Below are positions 50,849-58,974 of a DNA stretch of 64,000 nucleotides, in pieces. The stretch is from contig NZ_CP106855.1 in the NCBI RefSeq assembly GCF_002209355.2, positions 1,240,001-1,304,000 of the forward strand, written 5' to 3'. The notes beneath the pieces are model-generated. The model made no database searches and was not told the origin of the DNA. It saw nothing but the letters and a program-made list of their open reading frames with translations. The stretch's first letter is position 1. Every line of letters begins with the position of its first letter. A program made the translations under genes and the position numbers. This stretch comes from Bdellovibrio sp. SKB1291214. Lineage in GTDB: Bacteria > Bdellovibrionota > Bdellovibrionia > Bdellovibrionales > Bdellovibrionaceae.

Positions 50849-51445
50849 CTAAGGTGAAAGCGTGACCAAGTCAGGATTCACCTTAGCGATCTCCACGATC
50901 TGCTCTTTAGTTAAGCCCGAAGCGTTGGACCGAAACACCACGGTCACTCCTGCAGCAACGAGCGCCTTGACGTCCTCCTTCACCACAGTTGAATTTACGT
51001 TGTAAACAAAGGGACGGGTCTTAGCTAAATTCAACAAATCAGCATTTGCCAAGCCTGCCGTAGCACTCATCACAACAAGCTGCACGCCTTGAGACGCCAA
51101 TCCATTTAAATACTCTTTCGCTATACGGGTTCCATCCACATACAAGACATAAGATCCAGATTTCGCAAGTTCACTCAGGTCCTCCTGAGTATAAGTCGTC
51201 TTAGAAACAGAAATGCCAACGTTCACGTTGCGAGTTTTTAGCAAATCTATCGTATCGTACTTATTCGTCAGACCAATTTGATTTTGGCAGTAATTCACTT
51301 TCGCGACTTTAGCGATCTCTTTCACATCGTAAACGGAAGAGGCACTTCCCTCAGTACTCATGCAGTCAGCAAACTGCGGAGGCAACGCTGCCCAAGACGC
51401 CGAAGAAATCATGGAAATCAATGAAATTGAAATGAATGCGCGCAT
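50849..51445 (-). CDS. Secreted protein of ~47-residue tandem repeats
   Basis: 198 residues. Signal peptide 1-19 (cleaved after SWA). From residue 41 to the end the sequence repeats with period 46-47: units start at 41 (VKEIAK), 88 (EDLSELAK), 135 (ADLLNLAK) and 181 (EQIVEIAK, partial). The consensus is roughly DLxxLAKxxxYVxxVxxTxxxKExxxxLxxxGVxVVxxSxxxGLTx, an alternation of helix and strand that suggests a small right-handed alpha/beta solenoid. Two Cys lie before and in unit 1. No known family comes to mind. Confidence 0.78.
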   Translation of the reverse strand: MRAFISISLISMISSASWAALPPQFADCMSTEGSASSVYDVKEIAKVAKVNYCQNQIGLTNKYDTIDLLKTRNVNVGISVSKTTYTQEDLSELAKSGSYVLYVDGTRIAKEYLNGLASQGVQLVVMSATAGLANADLLNLAKTRPFVYNVNSTVVKEDVKALVAAGVTVVFRSNASGLTKEQIVEIAKVNPDLVTLSP

Positions 51446-51624
51446 AGAAAAACCTCCACAACAAAATTGTGAAGTTCAATGATGCAAAATCCAAATGAAA
51501 AACGCGATGCCGCAGGCGAGCCAGAATAAAACACAGAACCAAGGTACGTCAAAAGTGGTCAAGCGCGAGGCGGAGCATGCATGCCGCCGACAACTAAGTC
51601 GATTGGCAGCTTTTCACGAACCGC

Positions 51625-52629
51625 TTATTCGTCAAGGATGTAGTTGATTGGATCTACTGGCGTGCCATTAATGCGTACTTCATAGTGACAGTGAGGGCCA
51701 GTCGATCGACCGGTGTTACCTACGGCGCCGACAACGTCCCATTTGCTAACACGTTGGCCAACCTGAACGTAAATTTGTGACATGTGACCGAAACGAGTTG
51801 TTACACCGAATCCGTGATCGATACTAACAAGCTTACCGTAACCTTCATCATAACTTGCAAAAATCACCACACCATCCGCTGGCGCATAAATAGGTGAACC
51901 TGGAGCCGCGGCGATATCTAGACCCGCATGCAGAGTCGTTTTCCCCGTAAATGGAGAAGTTCTATAACCGAAGCGAGATGTGATCCAACCCTTAGCCGGT
52001 TTCATATTCGGCGTGGCATTTAGCAAGCTTTGTCGCTCTGACAAGCTTTCCCACAAATCGATCACAGATTGTTCTTTTAACTGAGTTTCTTTAACGGCCT
52101 TTTCAATACGGATAACCAAAGACGCATAATCTTTGTCAGCTGTTTCAGTTGCTAATTCGCCCGCTTGATCATTCAAAGGTTTCTTATTCGCGAATACTGG
52201 ATCCTGCGCTGCTAAACCTTCGCCATCGTCACGTGCTTCCATAGGTTCGTATTCCTCGACCGGCTGATTTGGAGCTGGTTTCGGACCCATGGTTAACTTA
52301 GTAATACGATCTTCCGCATCCACATTCGTGATAAGCTTAAGTTTTGTCGTGAATGTTTTTACGCGCTCTAAAGAATTTTCTAAGGCGCTGACTTTACTTT
52401 CGACTAATTGAAACTGCTTTGTAAGCTGTGCATTTTCAGCTTTAAGACGTTTATTTTCCATAGCTTGCAATAGCAAACCAAAATAATCGACCATACCAGC
52501 TGCGAAGATGATGATGATAACGGCAGAAATAAAGGACGCTGCCTTCAGCCAAGCTGCAGAGAGCACCAGTTTACGAGTTTTACCCGTTTGGTTACTCACT
52601 ATAAATAGCGTGACCTTCTTTTTATCCAA
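51625..52629 (-). CDS. M23 (LytM) metallopeptidase with membrane anchor and coiled coil
   Basis: 334 residues. Short cytoplasmic N-terminus, membrane helix about 28-55, coiled coil about 55-100, low-complexity linker, second helical part, and a C-terminal M23 domain: HAGLDIAA (HxxxD, about 232-236), GHMS (His) and HCHYEV (HxH, about 314-316) give a complete zinc site, so it is an active peptidoglycan endopeptidase. Domain layout is like other coiled-coil LytM factors that act at division or during cell-wall remodelling. Follows the PP2C gene on the same strand after 23 bases. Confidence 0.93.
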   Translation of the reverse strand: MDKKKVTLFIVSNQTGKTRKLVLSAAWLKAASFISAVIIIIFAAGMVDYFGLLLQAMENKRLKAENAQLTKQFQLVESKVSALENSLERVKTFTTKLKLITNVDAEDRITKLTMGPKPAPNQPVEEYEPMEARDDGEGLAAQDPVFANKKPLNDQAGELATETADKDYASLVIRIEKAVKETQLKEQSVIDLWESLSERQSLLNATPNMKPAKGWITSRFGYRTSPFTGKTTLHAGLDIAAAPGSPIYAPADGVVIFASYDEGYGKLVSIDHGFGVTTRFGHMSQIYVQVGQRVSKWDVVGAVGNTGRSTGPHCHYEVRINGTPVDPINYILDE

Positions 52630-52652
52630 AAATTCCCCTCTTCACTAACCGC

Positions 52653-53378
52653 TTACTCGTAAAAATGAATCAACATAACAGTGACGTTGTCGTCACCACC
52701 GTTTGCAAGAGCTTGTTCTACACAGGCTTTAACTACTTTGTCAGGTTTATTTTTATTGATGATGTCGCAAATTTTTTGGTCTTCAACTAGACCAGAAAGG
52801 CCGTCTGAACAAATTAAGAACATCTCACCAGAGGCAATTTCTCTTTCAATAATATCTGGATATGTTTCTCTTTCATATCCCACGCTGCGCGTGATCACAT
52901 TTCGACCTACAAATTGTCGAACCTGCTCTTCACTCATAACACCGGCGCGCAATTGCTCATTAATCAAAGAATGGTCTTCCGTGATTTGCCAAAGCTGCGG
53001 TTTTTTATACATGTAACAGCGTGAATCCCCAACATTTCCGACGTACAAATGCTTACCGCGCAAATAAGCCATCACCATCGTCGTGCCCATTCCGGCAAGT
53101 TCCGGTCGCTCATTTGCGGCTTTATCAAAAATTCTGCGAGAGGCTTCTTCGTAAGAATGTTGAATCAACTCTCGAGGTGAACGGGTTGCTGATCCAGGTT
53201 GAAGAATAATTTCTTCAACTGTCTCGACAGCCATGCTGGATGCTACTTCGCCACCAGAATGCCCACCCATCCCATCAGCGACAACAAAGAGACCTAACTC
53301 TTTGTTCACGAGGCATGAGTCTTGATTTGATTCACGTCGTAGGCCTTTATCTGTTAAATACCAGCAGTCAAATTTCAT
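52653..53378 (-). CDS. PP2C-family Ser/Thr protein phosphatase
   Basis: 241 residues, bacterial Stp/PrpC size. Motifs in order: RRESNQDSCLV, FVVADGMGGHSGGEVAS (metal-binding Asp, Gly-Met-Gly-Gly), GNVGDSRCYMY, TEDHSL, LICSDGLSGLV, GGDDNVTVMLI. It dephosphorylates Ser/Thr, in trans with Hanks-type kinases, which are not in this window. It could counteract phosphorylation of FHA ligands elsewhere in the cell. Upstream of the M23 peptidase and likely in its operon. Confidence 0.95.
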   Translation of the reverse strand: MKFDCWYLTDKGLRRESNQDSCLVNKELGLFVVADGMGGHSGGEVASSMAVETVEEIILQPGSATRSPRELIQHSYEEASRRIFDKAANERPELAGMGTTMVMAYLRGKHLYVGNVGDSRCYMYKKPQLWQITEDHSLINEQLRAGVMSEEQVRQFVGRNVITRSVGYERETYPDIIEREIASGEMFLICSDGLSGLVEDQKICDIINKNKPDKVVKACVEQALANGGDDNVTVMLIHFYE

Positions 53379-53511
53379 AGAAGTTACATTCTCACCTAAA
53401 GGCTTTCATACGTCAAAGTCCGGGCCTAGACCTCTGTCGAATTCTTGGAAACTGGCTCACCTCTTCATCATGTTGAGGTGTCATAATACCGATAGGAAGG
53501 GGTGAGGTCCT

Positions 53512-54501
53512 ATGAAGAAGTCACCGTCTTTCAAAAAGTATGTGCTACTCTCCATCGCCGTCCACGTTTTAGTGTTCGGAGGGTTTTATTTGGCAGAGAA
53601 GTTACAGCTGCAAGCTCCAAAACAGGAGAGCGTTAGCATTGATTTGCTAACTCCTGAGGACATGCAAAAGCTAGTGGCGGCACAACAGACGGAACAGGCA
53701 AAAAAAGCTCCGGCTCCTATGGTTCCTAAGAACCAAGTGGTTGAGCAAAATGAAAAGTCCATCAACGAGACTGAGCCTGTGAACTCGCGCTTTTTGAGCG
53801 TAAAAAATCAAACAGTCACAAAACAGACAGTCGCGAAAGAGCACGGCGAGTTTCAGAACTTGAAAAAGGCGGCTCCTCCAAAAACAGGACCTAAGGGCGA
53901 TGGCAAAGTAAAATCGTCCGAAGCGAAAGTTGAAACAAAAGCGACGCCTGAACAACGCGAAAAAATCGCGCGCGATCTTTTTAAAAATTTCGACGCGGTT
54001 GAGGCTCTTGAAAGACAAAAAGTTGCTGACCGCAAAACGGCTGATGCGGGCCAAGGCCTTGGTCGAGGTGCTGGCGAAGACGTTTCTAAAGATGGCGCTG
54101 ATACAAGTCGCTCTAACGACTATATTAAAGATGTCGATCAAGGACTTGAGACGATGCTGAATACGCGCGAGTTTAAATATTACTCGTACTATAACCGCAT
54201 CCGTCGTCAATTGGCTCAACACTGGGAAGGTCGCGTGCGCGAAAAACTTTCTAAGATGTTTAAAGAAGGCAGATCCCCTGCTTCAACAGGCCAAGATCGC
54301 GTCACAAAATTGATGATCGTATTAAATGACAAAGGAACTTTGGTAAGAGTGCAAGTGATGAGCGACTCGGGCGTTCGTGACTTGGATGATGCTGCGATTG
54401 AAGCATTCCGCGCAGCTGCTCCATTCCCAAATCCTCCGAAAGGTATCATCGAAGGCGATGGCACTGTGAAAATCCGTTGGGACTTCGTTCTTGAATCGTA
54501 A
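53512..54501 (+). CDS. TonB/TolA-like energy-transducing protein
   Basis: 329 residues: inner-membrane anchor (10-26, YVLLSIAVHVLVFGGFYLA), a long Lys/Glu/Ala/Pro-rich periplasm-spanning region (30-200) and a C-terminal TonB_C-type domain (KLMIVLNDKGTLVRVQVMSDSGVRDLDDAAIEAFRAAAPFPNPP). ExbB/ExbD partners are not nearby. Similar proteins occur in gliding (Agl/Glt) and TolA complexes. A CACCTC ... GAGGTG hairpin lies at 53458-53480 shortly before the ribosome site. Confidence 0.88.
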   Translation: MKKSPSFKKYVLLSIAVHVLVFGGFYLAEKLQLQAPKQESVSIDLLTPEDMQKLVAAQQTEQAKKAPAPMVPKNQVVEQNEKSINETEPVNSRFLSVKNQTVTKQTVAKEHGEFQNLKKAAPPKTGPKGDGKVKSSEAKVETKATPEQREKIARDLFKNFDAVEALERQKVADRKTADAGQGLGRGAGEDVSKDGADTSRSNDYIKDVDQGLETMLNTREFKYYSYYNRIRRQLAQHWEGRVREKLSKMFKEGRSPASTGQDRVTKLMIVLNDKGTLVRVQVMSDSGVRDLDDAAIEAFRAAAPFPNPPKGIIEGDGTVKIRWDFVLES

Positions 54502-54517
54502 TATCTAATATCTATGC

Positions 54518-54540
54518 GAGTGTCTCATTCTGAGACACTC
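54518..54540. terminator. Hairpin after TonB-like gene
   Basis: Perfect 10-bp inverted repeat GAGTGTCTCA-ttc-TGAGACACTC with no T-run after it. Could be a Rho-assisted 3' end or an operator for the next gene. Confidence 0.4.
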
Positions 54541-54571
54541 CACTGGCATCCAGCTTGCTCCACTAAAAATC

Positions 54572-55639
54572 ATGAATTTGGTCTTTAAGGCTTCAATCCT
54601 TATAGGCGCGATCCTCTTGTCGAAGAACTCGGCAGAGGCGAGCCAAAATTGCGGCAGGTTTCTGTGCGCCTCAAGCTATTCCGCTTTGGATAGCTTGAGT
54701 GAGCAAACTGAAGTCTTCGTAAAAACGCTAAAAAGCGAAGGCACCGCTGCGCCTAAAGATCTGGCTCAACAAGTTCAAAAAATCGCAGAATCCAACGAGG
54801 CTTACTTTAAACTTGCGGGAATCGCTTACGGAAAGATTCCAACCTCTTTGAATATCAAAGGCCAAACGATCACCTACTCTCGCTATCAGTTGCGTGGAAA
54901 CGCGCAGGGTGATGCGATCGCAAAGTCTCTGGTTGAAACCTCAGTGCCGGTGATTCTTGATCCTCTTTATCTCTATAACTACAAATACTTCGGTCATTTC
55001 GTTGATGATAAAATCTTTGTCGGACCTCATGTCTTTAAACTGAATCTTTTAGGTGTCACTTCGACGCTGCAACACGAACAACTTCATTCCGTAGAACATG
55101 AAAAAGTGCGCGCCGGAAAAATGAGCCTTGCCCGCTTGGAGCTGATGAATTCCGAGGGACGACGATCTGTGAATTATGGGAACTATTTCCGTGTCGATGA
55201 AATCGAAACGCATTTACAGGATTATCATTTGCTAACGGATTCAGCGTCCATTGCACAACGGGATTTGGATTTGATCTCTCAAGGTCTTTCATCGACATCT
55301 CTTGATTCGATCAAACAATATCGTGAAACGATCGTGAAGGACAAAGCTCAAAATTTAAAACGTTTCACGAGTGAATCCCAAGAGATGCTAGCGAAAATCA
55401 AAGAACGCATCATGCATGGAGCAATTCCGTACTCGTCCAAGTATGATCCACAAACGGGCGCTATCCGCGTGATCTTCACGACAGAATACAAAACTTACGA
55501 ATACATGAGCTTTGACCTGCGCGGTCTTGTTATCCCTGCTGATCTGACCGACTGGGTGAAGATTCGTGAAGTGGTGTTGCAAACACTGAACTGGTCACAG
55601 CAACGCATTCACGAAGCTCAATCCACAAGCTCTCTTTAG
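54572..55639 (+). CDS. Secreted protein with HExxH putative zinc metalloprotease motif
   Basis: 355 residues. Signal peptide about 1-24 (cleaved around AEA). TLQHEQLHSVEHEK (166-179) contains HEQLH, the zincin signature, with the Glu positioned for catalysis; a third ligand could be Glu210 or Glu212 in RVDEIETHLQDY, about 40 residues later. The domain before it (ITYSRYQLRGNAQGDAIAKS) and the C-terminal part are not recognised. Two Cys (NCGRFLC) are close to the mature N-terminus. The stop overlaps the TIGR02147 gene by 4 bases. Confidence 0.72.
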   Translation: MNLVFKASILIGAILLSKNSAEASQNCGRFLCASSYSALDSLSEQTEVFVKTLKSEGTAAPKDLAQQVQKIAESNEAYFKLAGIAYGKIPTSLNIKGQTITYSRYQLRGNAQGDAIAKSLVETSVPVILDPLYLYNYKYFGHFVDDKIFVGPHVFKLNLLGVTSTLQHEQLHSVEHEKVRAGKMSLARLELMNSEGRRSVNYGNYFRVDEIETHLQDYHLLTDSASIAQRDLDLISQGLSSTSLDSIKQYRETIVKDKAQNLKRFTSESQEMLAKIKERIMHGAIPYSSKYDPQTGAIRVIFTTEYKTYEYMSFDLRGLVIPADLTDWVKIREVVLQTLNWSQQRIHEAQSTSSL

Positions 55640-56436
55640 TACTTAAAGAAATCCAAACTAAAACACGCGACCTTTTCCGACGGGGACGGCCCAACGATCT
55701 TTAATACTTGCTGAATGACCGTCGGTAAAAGCTTTCTGACTTCTTCGAAGGCCTCCTCGGATAAAGACATTGGGCAGGTATAGAATAAATCTTGCTCTCG
55801 ACGAAGTTCCATCATCTCGTTGCCTTTAAGGCGCCAATTGCGGTGCTGTTGATTCACGTACGGGGAATCCACCGAGTTGTGAGTGTGTTGGGGGCCGAAC
55901 GACAACTGTCCTTTTTCCAGGTTACACAAATTATTTTCCACCAGAAAATCTACTATGGGTTGCAGTCTCTCCATGGGAATATTCAAGTGCTCGGAAATTT
56001 TATGAACATCTTGAGTAGTTGGACACGCAGCTAGATTGCGAACGCCTGTATAAAGCCAACTCGAATAGTAAACACTTTTCTGCTCTTCAGTCAGTTCCAT
56101 ATCTTTCTTCACGCGATTCGTGATCTTGCGTGCTTGAGCCAGCAACTGATCGCGTTTTTTATTTAAACGCTGAGTGAATTTATACGAACCTGATTTTCCG
56201 ATTTCTAAAAGCACAAAAAAGTAATCACTTTCGAGTTCGTTGAGGGCGAGATATTCGACGAGCTCAATCGCTTGTTCGGAAGTGAAGTTCTTCTCCCCCT
56301 TCATCACTAAACTCATCATCGAGGGACTGATATTCATGGTCTCGGCCAAGCGACTGGAAGCCCCACGGCCTGGTTGTTCCTCAAGCCAAGCCCTTAAAAA
56401 CTCACGGTAATCTTTAAAATCGAAGACAGAAATCAT
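55636..56436 (-). CDS. TIGR02147-family (DUF4423) putative regulator
   Basis: 266 residues from ATG 56436, with GGAG five bases upstream and the conserved start ISVFDFKDYREFLRAWLEE. It has a helix-turn-helix-like N-terminus (SSRLAETMNISPSMMSLVMKGEKNFTSEQAIEL) and the long TIGR02147 C-terminal part (FYTCPMSLSEEAFEEVRKLLPTVIQQVLKI). This family is expanded in Bdellovibrio and Fibrobacter and is thought to regulate neighbouring genes. A palindromic element adjoins its start and the divergent lipoprotein gene, consistent with self-control. Confidence 0.9.
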   Translation of the reverse strand: MISVFDFKDYREFLRAWLEEQPGRGASSRLAETMNISPSMMSLVMKGEKNFTSEQAIELVEYLALNELESDYFFVLLEIGKSGSYKFTQRLNKKRDQLLAQARKITNRVKKDMELTEEQKSVYYSSWLYTGVRNLAACPTTQDVHKISEHLNIPMERLQPIVDFLVENNLCNLEKGQLSFGPQHTHNSVDSPYVNQQHRNWRLKGNEMMELRREQDLFYTCPMSLSEEAFEEVRKLLPTVIQQVLKIVGPSPSEKVACFSLDFFKY

Positions 56437-56445
56437 GGGGTCTCC

Positions 56446-56484
56446 ATTTTTACTATTAGTAAAAATACTCATCCTATTTTTACT
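56446..56484. promoter_or_regulatory. Palindromic operator before TIGR02147 gene
   Basis: TTTTTACT-att-AGTAAAAA (56447-56465) is a perfect 8-bp-arm palindrome, and the half-site ATTTTTACT recurs at 56476-56484 in direct orientation. It lies 11 bases from the regulator start and 81 from the divergent lipoprotein start, so one protein bound here could control both. Confidence 0.6.
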
Positions 56485-56564
56485 CAATAAGTCTGGATGC
56501 GTCAACCAGCGTCAGGTATCTTGGTCCCAGTTTCGCAACATTAACTTTTTGAATAGGAATATAT

Positions 56565-57920
56565 ATGAAAAACTCAATGTTTTTAAATACATGCGGTATC
56601 GCCGTCCTGGCGCTTTGTATGACATTAAACGTCGCTTGTTCAGAGTCTAAACAATCCTCTGCAGGCAACCCTTCTCCGATGGCCGGCTCCCAAATGGATG
56701 GCACTACTGACGGTAACGGCGGTAATGGAGTTAACGGCAAAATGTACGAAAGCTACATTGTTAACCCCCTGGATCTTCCGGCTTATAAAAATATTTTGGC
56801 GCAAAAATTTGAGGCTTTAACGAACCTCGAAAAAGATCCCCAGAAGGCCGAGATCACGAAAAAATGGTTGAACCTGTTGTTTGAATCTAAAACATGGTTC
56901 TTAGCTCCTGTTTCATTGAAAAGTTTGAGTAAGAAAACTTTGGGCGTTGAGTTTATCGAAGGTTCTACAGAGCAACTGGCTTTACAAACTGAAAATGAAG
57001 TTTGGATTGATGCAAAGGCCTTTGCTCAAATGAGTGAAATCGAACAAGCCACATTGATTACTCACGAATTCCTTATGACTTCGTACTTGTTCAATATGAA
57101 AAGTGAAAAAGAAAAATGTTTGAAGTATCAAACTATCGCTGAGTTCCAAGCAAGTCTTTGCAACACTCTTGATAGTACGGAGAAAAAGGTTGAACTAGCG
57201 ACAAAGGATTACAACAGAATTCGCAAAGCGACATCCCTTGTGATGAATATGTCTGCGAATCCAACTGCAAATGATCTGAAGGGCTTTAACAATATTTTTG
57301 ATGACGATAGTTCTGACTACCAGCTTTCAAAAGACAAAGAACAAGAAATCCCTGCAGAAAAAATCATCGCTTTTCTTAAAAAGGCTAAGTGGGCAAAATC
57401 CTTAAATGGTACTTGCCGTGGCATCAAAACAAACACCCACGCTAAGTGCAGCTTTGATGTAAATTTTCTTGAGAACAATACGGTTCAAATCGTTGTTACG
57501 AATGAGGATACTAAGGAAGTCCTACGTAATTTTCAGGCCCGTGTTTCCAAAACTGTTGCCAACGTCATGGAGAAGCATAACGGACAAAACAAGATTCTTG
57601 CAATCTATGGTGTGGCAACACAGTCATATCTTGTAGAAGAAGGAGCAACACAAGACTCCCTTGATTTAATTGTGAATGCCGAAGGTACTGAAGTCATTGG
57701 CGCTAATATTCGCAGAAAAATCATTGCCTCTACTTCACATCAAGACGGTTGCTTCATGATCTCAGAAGCAAAAATGAGTGCGAAAACACTGATCGAAGAT
57801 GACATCCGCATCGCTATCTCTGAAGAAATATTGACGATGAAGGACAAGGTGACATTCCAAACGTCGGACTTCAAAACATGTGTCAATGCAGACGGTTCAT
57901 CTTACTCAGCAATGCAATAA
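56565..57920 (+). CDS. Secreted lipoprotein of unknown function
   Basis: 451 residues. Signal peptide with lipobox LNVAC (Cys25), then a Gly/Asn/Asp-rich linker to about 60 and a mainly helical domain, with a second strand-rich domain in the C-terminal half. A conserved-looking segment ATLITHEFLMTSYLF carries a His-Glu pair but no second His, so it is not a zincin. No family recognised. Divergent from the TIGR02147 regulator and followed after 32 bases by a barrel gene. Confidence 0.82.
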   Translation: MKNSMFLNTCGIAVLALCMTLNVACSESKQSSAGNPSPMAGSQMDGTTDGNGGNGVNGKMYESYIVNPLDLPAYKNILAQKFEALTNLEKDPQKAEITKKWLNLLFESKTWFLAPVSLKSLSKKTLGVEFIEGSTEQLALQTENEVWIDAKAFAQMSEIEQATLITHEFLMTSYLFNMKSEKEKCLKYQTIAEFQASLCNTLDSTEKKVELATKDYNRIRKATSLVMNMSANPTANDLKGFNNIFDDDSSDYQLSKDKEQEIPAEKIIAFLKKAKWAKSLNGTCRGIKTNTHAKCSFDVNFLENNTVQIVVTNEDTKEVLRNFQARVSKTVANVMEKHNGQNKILAIYGVATQSYLVEEGATQDSLDLIVNAEGTEVIGANIRRKIIASTSHQDGCFMISEAKMSAKTLIEDDIRIAISEEILTMKDKVTFQTSDFKTCVNADGSSYSAMQ

Positions 57921-57952
57921 TAATTAAATTTAAAATTTAAAACGGAAAATAT

Positions 57953-58645
57953 ATGAAAATCAAAAATATCATCCCTACAGTTATCCTTAGTCTTAGCTTC
58001 GTTGGAACTCGCGCAATGGCGCAAGATTCTCAACTTACAGAACCTACAAGAATCTCCACGAGCAGCACGAGCTCGCAAAACCGTAAAGACAAAAAGTTTA
58101 TGGTGGCCCTTGAGAGTTCGTCTCTTGGTCCATCTGAAACAAGCTACTTCGGTGTTCAATTGGGTATGTACTTGAAGCCCGAAACAATTCTGCAACTTGA
58201 AGTTGGTGGTGGCCAAAACAAATCCGACAAAGATACATGGCAAATCTTTATGCTTGATAACGCAAGAACAGAACGTATCAACAAAGGGAACTCAGTTGCG
58301 ATCAACATCAAACACTTCACTGGAAATACGTTTTATGTAAAAGGTGGTCTTGGGTACCGCACGATTGACTATAGCTACAACTATGAAGACACAGTGGCTG
58401 ATGCATACAACTTCCAAGGAAATGTTCTGTACACCAACGTGTTGATCGGTAATCAATGGCAATGGTCTAACTTTACTTTAGGTTGTGACTGGTTCGGCGC
58501 CTCCATTCCCCTTGCTAGCAACGTGACTGGTCAGTCTATCGATACGACATCCTCTTACACTCAAGGTGATTTGAAGGACAAAAAGAGCAGACTCGATCAA
58601 GTGCAGTACCAACTCCTCCGCCTTTACGTCGGCGCGAGCTTTTAA
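57953..58645 (+). CDS. Small outer-membrane beta-barrel protein
   Basis: 230 residues. Signal peptide to about 23 (cleaved after AMA). Strands with Gly/Tyr/Asn turns (SLGPSETSYFGVQLGMYL, YVKGGLGYRTIDYSYNY) and end ...LRLYVGASF, a terminal-Phe barrel signal. Probably an 8-strand barrel partnering with the upstream lipoprotein. Weak ribosome site. Confidence 0.75.
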   Translation: MKIKNIIPTVILSLSFVGTRAMAQDSQLTEPTRISTSSTSSQNRKDKKFMVALESSSLGPSETSYFGVQLGMYLKPETILQLEVGGGQNKSDKDTWQIFMLDNARTERINKGNSVAINIKHFTGNTFYVKGGLGYRTIDYSYNYEDTVADAYNFQGNVLYTNVLIGNQWQWSNFTLGCDWFGASIPLASNVTGQSIDTTSSYTQGDLKDKKSRLDQVQYQLLRLYVGASF

Positions 58646-58688
58646 TAACGACGCCCCGTTTCTGTGACTAAAAAACCGCAATTTACTC

Positions 58689-58721
58689 TCAAAAAGGTCC
58701 CTTTTTACACTAAGGGACCTT
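58689..58721 (-). terminator. Terminator oriented on the minus strand
   Basis: Stem AAGGTCCCTT / AAGGGACCTT with an 8-base loop; only the minus strand has a T-run (TTTTTG) after it. It directly follows a 42-codon frame ending at 58720. Confidence 0.65.
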
Positions 58722-58848
58722 AAACAACCTCTCCAAACATCCTGAATTCTCGAATGAAAGCCTCGTATTTGGTCCAATCTAGAACCATTGTGAGACCCAC
58801 GCGTGATCCACCCGTTTTCCGGGTGTAAACTCCAGGCTGACAGAGCAT
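58720..58848 (-). CDS. Possible small protein (42 residues)
   Basis: Frame MLCQPGVYTRKTGGSRVG... continuing to ...REFRMFGEVV and a TAA, on the minus strand, immediately before a minus-strand terminator. The composition (YTRKTGGSRVG, VLDWTKYEAFIREFRMF) reads like protein rather than random sequence, and the frame is open upstream to a TGA in codons KWDLFLSADAVKN. No ribosome site or usual start is convincing, so it may be a short gene or the end of a broken one. Confidence 0.35.
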   Translation of the reverse strand: MLCQPGVYTRKTGGSRVGLTMVLDWTKYEAFIREFRMFGEVV

Positions 58849-58974
58849 GTTTTTCACTGCGTCAGCAGAGAGGAAAAGGTCCCATTTTCAAGGCCTTAAA
58901 CCTTGTGTCTCCCTCTCGAGGATGCTAGTTTCGCTCCGTTAAATTGATTAAGTAAATACTCAAGGAGAACCATC

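Larger units (their letters stand above)
58646..58974. other. Intergenic region before the E1 gene
   Basis: 329 bases. Besides the small minus-strand frame and its terminator, it shows an ACCCG-ttttc-CGGGT hairpin near 58820 and an AAGGAG ribosome site at 58961 for the E1 gene. No clear promoter. Confidence 0.5.

Noticed and set aside
53458-53480. CACCTC ... GAGGTG inverted repeat before the TonB-like gene, considered as a riboswitch or attenuator
   Set aside because: Only 6-bp arms, no T-run and no conserved aptamer sequence.
57061-57080. His-Glu pair in the lipoprotein at 56565 as a metalloprotease site
   Set aside because: THEFLM lacks the second His of HExxH.
58478-58777. 99-codon minus-strand frame opposite the barrel gene end
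   Set aside because: Antisense to a good barrel gene; the separate frame ending at 58720 reads more like protein.
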